The position numbers were made by a program, and so were the translations under genes. Shown here piece after piece: positions 58,201 through 64,000 of a stretch of DNA of 64,000 bases. The notes under the pieces are model-generated. The model saw only the letters and a list, made by a program, of their open reading frames with translations. It made no database searches and was not told the DNA's origin. Where the stretch lies: assembly GCA_026545225.1 (NCBI GenBank), contig CM048845.1:90088533-90152532 (forward strand), read 5' to 3'. The stretch's first letter is position 1, and each line of letters opens with the position of its first letter. This DNA is from Cornus controversa. Its lineage: Eukaryota > Streptophyta > Magnoliopsida > Cornales > Cornaceae.

Positions 58201-59000
58201 ATTTTTTTTTTTTTTTCTTACTTGCTCTATGAAAAGAAAAAAAGAAAAAAAAAAATATATATATATATATATGACCATCCCAAGTTCTTCACAGGACTGC
58301 CACAAGCGTGCAATGTCTTAAGTGGGCCAAAACATCAATACTTCCTGGAACATGTAACATTCATGAGGGAGGCCCAAAAACTTACCAATAAAAACTTCAA
58401 TATGCAAGTGGGCTAAAACGGTATTGAGAACTAAAACAAGATCCGGCCGAAACAAGCAAACAGGATATGAACCACCATTTGACGATGGCGTGTTGATCAA
58501 CAGCACTTAAGTTAAAGCTCGATCTCTTCCATGGTTATTGGTTGAAGGAGAAGAAGAGGTTCTTCTCCATGGGTTCAAAAATGACCTAGGTAGGTTCCAA
58601 TCACGAGCAGCATATGAGCATTTGCACTGTTTGACAGAGAAGAGGCGGAATCGAACGGATTCAATGATTGAATCGAGGGTTCTCGGAGGATGGTTGAAGA
58701 CATTTCGAAAGATTCTGTTGTTCCTCTCCTTCCATATAACTTGATAGGGTGAGTTTCCAGGTAAGTACTCTACTGTTTCCAATTTTGGTTTCCAGTTGGA
58801 GGATGCCCAGATTAGGAAGACAGTAAGACACTCCAACTGTTTGAATTTGTGTAAAACCCACATTTGTGTTGTAGTTCTTGCCAAATGGCACGGGTGTATG
58901 GGCATTGGTGAAAGAGATGGTTGTGGTCTTCAGCCGCTTTGAGGCAAACGATGGACACGTTGGGTTCCATACGGTAGTCAACTGTTTGAATGGGTAACAC
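58201..59000 (-). mobile_element. LINE fragment (3' end, zf-RVT region)
   Basis: On the - strand: PNVSIVCLKAAEDHNHLFHQC and PYTRAIWQELQHKCGF (58812-59000), then in another frame YQVIWKERNNRIFRNV and LDSIIESVRFRL (58620-58750). This is the C-terminal zinc-finger-like and tail part of plant LINE ORF2. The 3' end is marked by the T-run at 58202-58219 on the + strand (poly-A on the element strand). Truncated and frameshifted. No target duplication could be made out. Confidence 0.78.
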
Positions 59001-59341
59001 TTGTCTTCAACTTCATAAACTTAAATGTCAGTGTACACTGATTACTTTGTCATTATGGCACCTATGCAGCTTTAAATTGTCCACCACTCACCCTCTTATT
59101 GTCTTTCTTCTTCTCTTCCGATGATGTTGATCACCCTTCAATTTTTAATTTGATACATTTTCATTAGTAAAATTTCAATTAAATACACAGTTAGTTCATT
59201 CCAAAGCTACTGTCTCTATCATGTTAGGCCCAAGTCAATACATATAAAGAAGTATTAAATAATTCGAGTGTACAAATATGTATTGAATAAAAACCGCGGG
59301 TTTTTGTTGACAATGTCGCAGTTTGCGTTGTGCCTGAAGTT

Positions 59342-59388
<47 letters not shown>

Positions 59389-59705
59389 AGAGGTAAGGGG
59401 ACTAAGAACATGTGCAGAAGACTTCAAATTAGTTGCCAACTTGTCCTTTAAATTGTAAGTTTATTAGAGTCTGAATATTCTAAATCTTTTTCTGTATATA
59501 TATTGATTTAATGAACAAGCGCCAGACTGTTGAAGACTTTGATTTGATTATAAAGAGTCGGTGATCCCAGATATGGAACAACCTCAAGCTCAAAGAACCT
59601 CTGACTTTCCAATTCCAAGGTAAAGCTAGGCTACTTGTTGTTAAACAATCAGGAAATTATTAAGCATAAAACAAACTTCTTTCTTTCCAATTTGCACATA
59701 ACTTT
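59001..59705. other. Intergenic stretch upstream of TNL-I
   Basis: Contains a pure (TA)n microsatellite at 59344-59387. No gene seen; the Ile/Tyr-rich frames over the TA run are artefacts. Confidence 0.6.
59344..59387. repeat. (TA)22 microsatellite
   Basis: Uninterrupted TA dinucleotides, likely length-polymorphic. Confidence 0.9.
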
Positions 59706-59764
59706 GCAGAACCATTGCCCACTCCATAGACAAGGAGACCTGAACTTCTTGTATTGCTTCTGAA
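59706..59764 (+). promoter_or_regulatory. 5'UTR block of TNL-I
   Basis: GCAGAACCATTGCCC (59706-59720) and GAACTTCTTGTATTGCTTCTG match, in shortened form, the block preceding the ATG of genes C, D and F. Confidence 0.5.
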
Positions 59765-62700
59765 ATGGACTCTGAGGCAGGTGCATATACTGGTTTCTAC
59801 TCTTCATCTACATCCCTTCCTGTTCCTGGAGGCGAATATGATGTCTTTTTGAGTTTCAGAGGCCCAGACACTCGCTACACATTCACAGATTTCCTATACA
59901 CCCATCTTCACAGTTTAGGAGTTCGCACATTTAGGGATGATAACGAGCTTCGCAAAGGAGAAGAGATTGGCCCAGAGCTCCTCAAAGCAATCAGGGAGTC
60001 AAAGATCTCAATCCCAATCTTCTCCAAGAACTATGCTTCCAGTAAATGGTGCCTCCGCGAGCTCGCCCAGATGGCAGAGTGCAAGAGAACTACGGGACAA
60101 TTGATTTTACCCATCTTCTACGACGTTGAACCATTGAATGTGCGACATCAATCTGGGAGTTATGAGGAGGCTTTTTATGAGTACCAGAGGTGTTTCGATG
60201 ATGGGACTGTTGAGGAATGGAAGCAGGCACTGAGAGAGGTTGGAGCACTCAAGGGTTGGGAAGTCAAGAAAGAGGCTGATGGGTAGCTTACTCTTGCTAA
60301 TAACCCTTTATTTTGTTATTATCTTTTATTCTTATTTCATTGATACGCAACTCACCTGCACACAACCTCTCATATGGAAGGAGGTGGAGGTTGTGTCAAT
60401 TTGGTTCACTCTTTTGAAAGCAGTTTAATTTCAAGAACTCTAAAAACATATTACAATTTTCGGATAACCATAAAAGTCTATTTGTAAAGCAGACCTTCTT
60501 TTTTCTTGGTTATTTAATTTTGAATTAATTGGAGGTTGTGTCAATTGGTTTACTCTTTTGAAGGCTGTTTAATTTCAAGAACTCTAAAAACATATTACAA
60601 TTTTCGGATAACCATAAAAGACTATTGTAAAGCAGACCTTTCTTTTTTCTTGGTTATTTAATTTTGAGTTAACTATCAAAAACCATTCTAAAATATGCCT
60701 ACATTTAGCTCAGTTTGCAGAAGACTGTCAAGCTATGAATTTTCCTACTGTAGATGTGTGGGGGATAGAAATCAAAATCAAATTAGAAGGACAAAACAAA
60801 AATATATGAAGAATATTGTTAAGCCTTGGGTTCATAACTTTTTTTCAGTATTTAAGGAAAATGTTTAAGGTAAATAATTAAACTTAAAATAAGTATAATA
60901 TCTATAGAAATTATCATTCTTTTCCCTTCTAGTGTACTTTAATTTGCTTGTACACATTAATTATTTGTTTGGCATATTGCTTTTTCAGGTATCAAGGAAA
61001 ACTAATAAAAGAGATTATTGTTCCAACAGTGTTGTTAGAGTTAAAGAAGAACTACATGATTGTAACTGATAACTTGATTGGGATCGATCATCACCAAAAT
61101 GAAATGATGAGATTAATAGATGTCACTAATAATGTACGAGTTATTGGTATCCATGGCATGGGTGGTATTGGCAAGACAACTATTGCCAAATTCATCTACA
61201 ACAAACTCTTGGAATGCTTTGAATGTAGCAGCTTCCTTGCAGATGTTCGAGAAACCGGGCAACAACTCAAGGGACTTGTTAGTTTGCAAAAGCAACTTCT
61301 CTCTGACACTCTAAATTGGGGCATTGACATAGCTGATGTAGATAGTGGAATCAAGGCAATTAGAAACAGGTTTGTTAGAAAGAAAGTTCTCATTGTTCTT
61401 GACGATGTGAATGAAAGGTCGCAATTTGATTGTCTTGTGGGGAAGCGTGATTGGTTTGGTACAGGAAGTAGAATCATAGTTACAACTAGAGACAAAAATA
61501 TTTTAAATGCTATTGGTGTTGATGGAACATATAATCCACCACTGATGAATGATCTACAATCTCTTCAACTTTTCAGCATTCATGCTTTTAGAACGAAGTT
61601 TCCTCCAAAAGACTTTGACGGGATCTCCAAAGAGGTTGGATCCACTGCTGCAGGTCTTCCTCTAGCTCTTGAGATTATAGGTTCATTTCTTTTTGACAAG
61701 GAGAAAGTGGTTTGGGAAGATACCTTGAAGAAGTTGAAGAAAATACCAGATGATCAAGTCCAAAAAATATTGAGAATAAGTTATGATGCATTAAACTATG
61801 AGCAACAACAAATATTTCTCGACATCGCATGTTTTTTTGTTGGAACAAATAAAGCATATGTATTTTATATGTGGGACGATTGTGGCTATTATCCAGAGAA
61901 GGAAGTTAATGTTCTTTGTCTAGTGTCTCTTGTACAAATGGGAGATGATAATGTGTTCAGGATGCATGATCAACTCAGAGATCTCGGCAGAGAAATCGTA
62001 CGTCAGCAAAATTTCATGAATCCAGGAAGGCGTAGTAGGTTGTGGGATCAAGAGGAAGCCTTGGAAGTATTGGAGGGACGGAGGGTAATATCTAAGTGCA
62101 CCAAATTCTATTTTCTCAAACCCTTATTTCATTAATTAATGTTTTGTTAATCTTATTCATGTAATGCAATTACACATGTAGGCATGCCCAATTAGTGTTC
62201 ATGGTAGCTTCCACATGGGTGTTAATTAGGGTTTAACTTGGTTTCACCAACTTTATGCCTATATGATACCTAAATGGGCTTGGGAAGCTCTTTTTATTGT
62301 TCAGATTGGGTTTGGACTTAAACATTCTGGTTGACCTTAATTTAAGCTCTTGTAATTATTACTTTTCAAGGCATTAAAAATGGGGAAAGAAATAATGAAA
62401 AATATTTACTAGATAAATGTAAATTAATCTCCAATATTCAATACTTCTTTTGTTAGCCGGCCATAAATCTATAATACTCATACGGTCATACTTTGTTTTT
62501 CCCTTCTTTTTTTTTTTTTTTGTGCTAACTGCACAGTTATACTTATTTTGGAGGTTTTCTATTGACAGGGGAGAGAAGAGGTTGAAGCTTTGAGTCTTTT
62601 CTTTGACGTTGAAGAATTAGAATGTCAGAAGAAGCAGCCTCGATTTACAAATAAGGAATTTGCAGAACTATTTAATCTAAGGTTTCTTCAAGTGGGTGGG

Positions 62701-64000
62701 GCAAACCTTGTTGGAAATTTTAAGCATCTTTTGTCAAGGTTAAGATGGCTTCAGTGGATCAACTGTCCCCAAGAATTTAAAGCAACGAATTTTAATCTAA
62801 AGAATCTTGTTATTCTTAATCTATCATATAGTAAGATCACAGAAGACTGGAAGGGTTGGAGTCAATTTAAGGTTTGTGTAATATTTCTACTTTTGATATA
62901 GTAATCTTAAGTTTCTACTTAAGCTATCATATGATAATATTTTTACTTATATCCCATCATATAACATTTCTAAATCTGATAATTTTGAGTTATTTGTGCT
63001 TAACAGGTGGCAAAGAAGTTGAAAGTTTTAGATCTCGCTTATTGTTCTTTAAGGAGAACTCCTGACTTTTCAACGCATGGAGAACTAGAGATATTGATTC
63101 TTCAAAACTGTTATAGATTGGTTGAAATTGATCCATCCATTGGGAATCTGATGAATTTAAAACTTCTCGATATTTCGGATTGTTACAAAGTAACAAAGTT
63201 ACCTGATGAAATCTGGATGTTGGAGAAGCTGGAACTGATAGATGCCACAGGTTGTCATTCTTTGGAAGGGGGCATTCCTAGTAATATGGGGAGACTATCA
63301 TCTTTGATATTCTTGAGCATCTGTAATACCAAAATTCAAAGCCTACCAACGAGCATTTCAGAGCTTCTTTGCCTCCAACTCCTTGACTTGGGATTCTGCA
63401 CAGAGCTCCAATCGTTGCCACAACTTCCCTCAAGTTTAAATACCCTGCTGGGTGGTGGTTGTATCCATAATGTGGCAAACCTGGTTAATTTAAACGTATT
63501 TCACTTGACTGGCTGGCTTCAGCATGAAGAGGTTCCTATAGGTATTGGGCAACTATCCAAATTGCAGACATTGACCATAAAATATTGCAACGTTAAGGCC
63601 CTGCCAGAAGAGATTGGTGCCCTTTGTCAGCTGAAGTATCTTGAAATAAAATATTGTGACAATCTCCAATATGTGCATGGGTTACCCTCAAGTCTGGTTG
63701 AATTTTATGTTCAACATTGTCCACCATTGAAAAGATTGCCAAATCTATCGAATTTGAAGAAATTGTTGAAAATGGTGCTTAGAGAGTGCAGTGAGCTGAC
63801 TGCACTTCAAGGGCTTGGAGGACTAGAATCATTGACAAGTTTGTACATAGATGGGTGTGTTAAGCTAGCTGATGTTAAAGGGCTCGGGAATCTAGAATCA
63901 TTGAAAGACTTGACGATACAAGGGTCCAATCAGCTAGCTGAACTTGATCTGCTTGAACAGTTGTTACTTTTACCGTCCTTGGAGCCTGAAGAAAAACCAG
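59765..64000 (+). CDS. TNL-I: TIR-NB-ARC-LRR immune receptor, 3' end beyond the window
   Basis: Exons 59765-60282, 60989-62084, 62569-62871, and 63007 to the window end, all in frame; the long LRR exon stays open for 994 bp with no stop. TIR about 23-158 (GGEYDVFLSFRGPDTRYTF; SSKWCLREL with the catalytic-position Glu). NB-ARC: GMGGIGKTTIAK, VLIVLDDV, GSRIIVTT, GLPLALEIIG, FLDIACFF, MHD with the full MNPGRRSRLWD motif that is shortened in the sister genes. The long LRR exon starts with GTG (VAKKLKVLDL) where sisters have ATG. It shows ordered LRR units (LEILILQNCYRLVEID; LGGLESLTSLYIDGC). The best-preserved member of the cluster in consensus terms. The last LRRs and tail exon are not visible. 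Confidence 0.92.
60386..60675. repeat. 145-bp tandem duplication in intron 1 of TNL-I
   Basis: Copies start GGAGGTTGTGTCAATT at 60386 and 60531 and share TTTCAAGAACTCTAAAAACA and TCGGATAACCATAAAAG. Confidence 0.85.

Noticed and set aside
59224-59439. Small protein with an Ile-Tyr run
   Set aside because: Translation of the (TA)22 microsatellite.
1-64000. tRNA, rRNA or miRNA genes
   Set aside because: No cloverleaf or rRNA sequence was recognised. tRNA-like words are accounted for by the SINE and retroelement primer sites; hairpins belong to transposon inverted repeats.

Overview
This is a plant nuclear window from a dicot-type genome (a eudicot, or possibly a magnoliid). It is a head-to-tail cluster of TIR-NBS-LRR (TNL) immune-receptor genes, all on the + strand, buried in AT-rich sequence and transposable elements. 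TNL genes are absent from grasses, so a cereal is excluded. I could not fix the family or species. The TNLs share a five-exon plan of the flax L6 type: TIR exon, NB-ARC exon, short first LRR exon (about 290 bp), long LRR exon, and a short C-terminal exon. Intron phases are conserved (2, 0, 0, 2).

Layout: 1-2181 holds a retroelement gag-like fragment and shuffled LRR/TIR debris carrying a miniature LTR element. 3014-6327 is an NB-ARC-LRR gene (NL-A) that has lost a working TIR exon. It has an in-frame deletion in its LRR and an unusual repeat-bearing C-terminal tail. 6321-8770 is a TNL relic (B). 11364-16084 is an intact TNL (C, about 1073 aa). 18024-22045 is TNL-D, whose intron 1 carries a LINE and whose LRR breaks off early; its remains continue to about 22,830 and intron-4 remnants lie near 24,100-24,380. 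23,100-31,700 is a nest of long-inverted-repeat and hAT-type elements. 31774-35416 is a gag-only Gypsy-type LTR element on the - strand. 37983-42418 is a second intact TNL (F, about 1082 aa). 45214-52739 is a gag-only Copia/SIRE-like LTR element on the - strand with about 1.2-kb LTRs. 52952-58090 is a dead TNL (H) hit by at least two small DNA elements, followed by a - strand LINE. 59765-64000 is the 5' part of a third apparently intact TNL (I), running off the window.

Working together: intact TNLs of this type are cytoplasmic/nuclear pathogen sensors. Effector recognition by the LRR side releases the NB-ARC switch, TIR domains oligomerise and act as NAD+-processing enzymes, and signalling passes to EDS1 complexes. 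The cluster shows birth-and-death evolution: tandem copies, unequal-exchange junctions, exon shuffling, and TE insertions dated relative to each other by nesting and target-site duplications. Conserved non-coding blocks upstream of C, D, F and I suggest the promoter/5'UTR was duplicated along with the genes.

The most unusual object is the C-terminal tail of NL-A: two near-identical 22-residue basic amphipathic segments flanking four copies of a 12-16-residue YYADK repeat. Splice phase is preserved from a truncated LRR, and the stop codon is borrowed from an adjoining NB-ARC relic.
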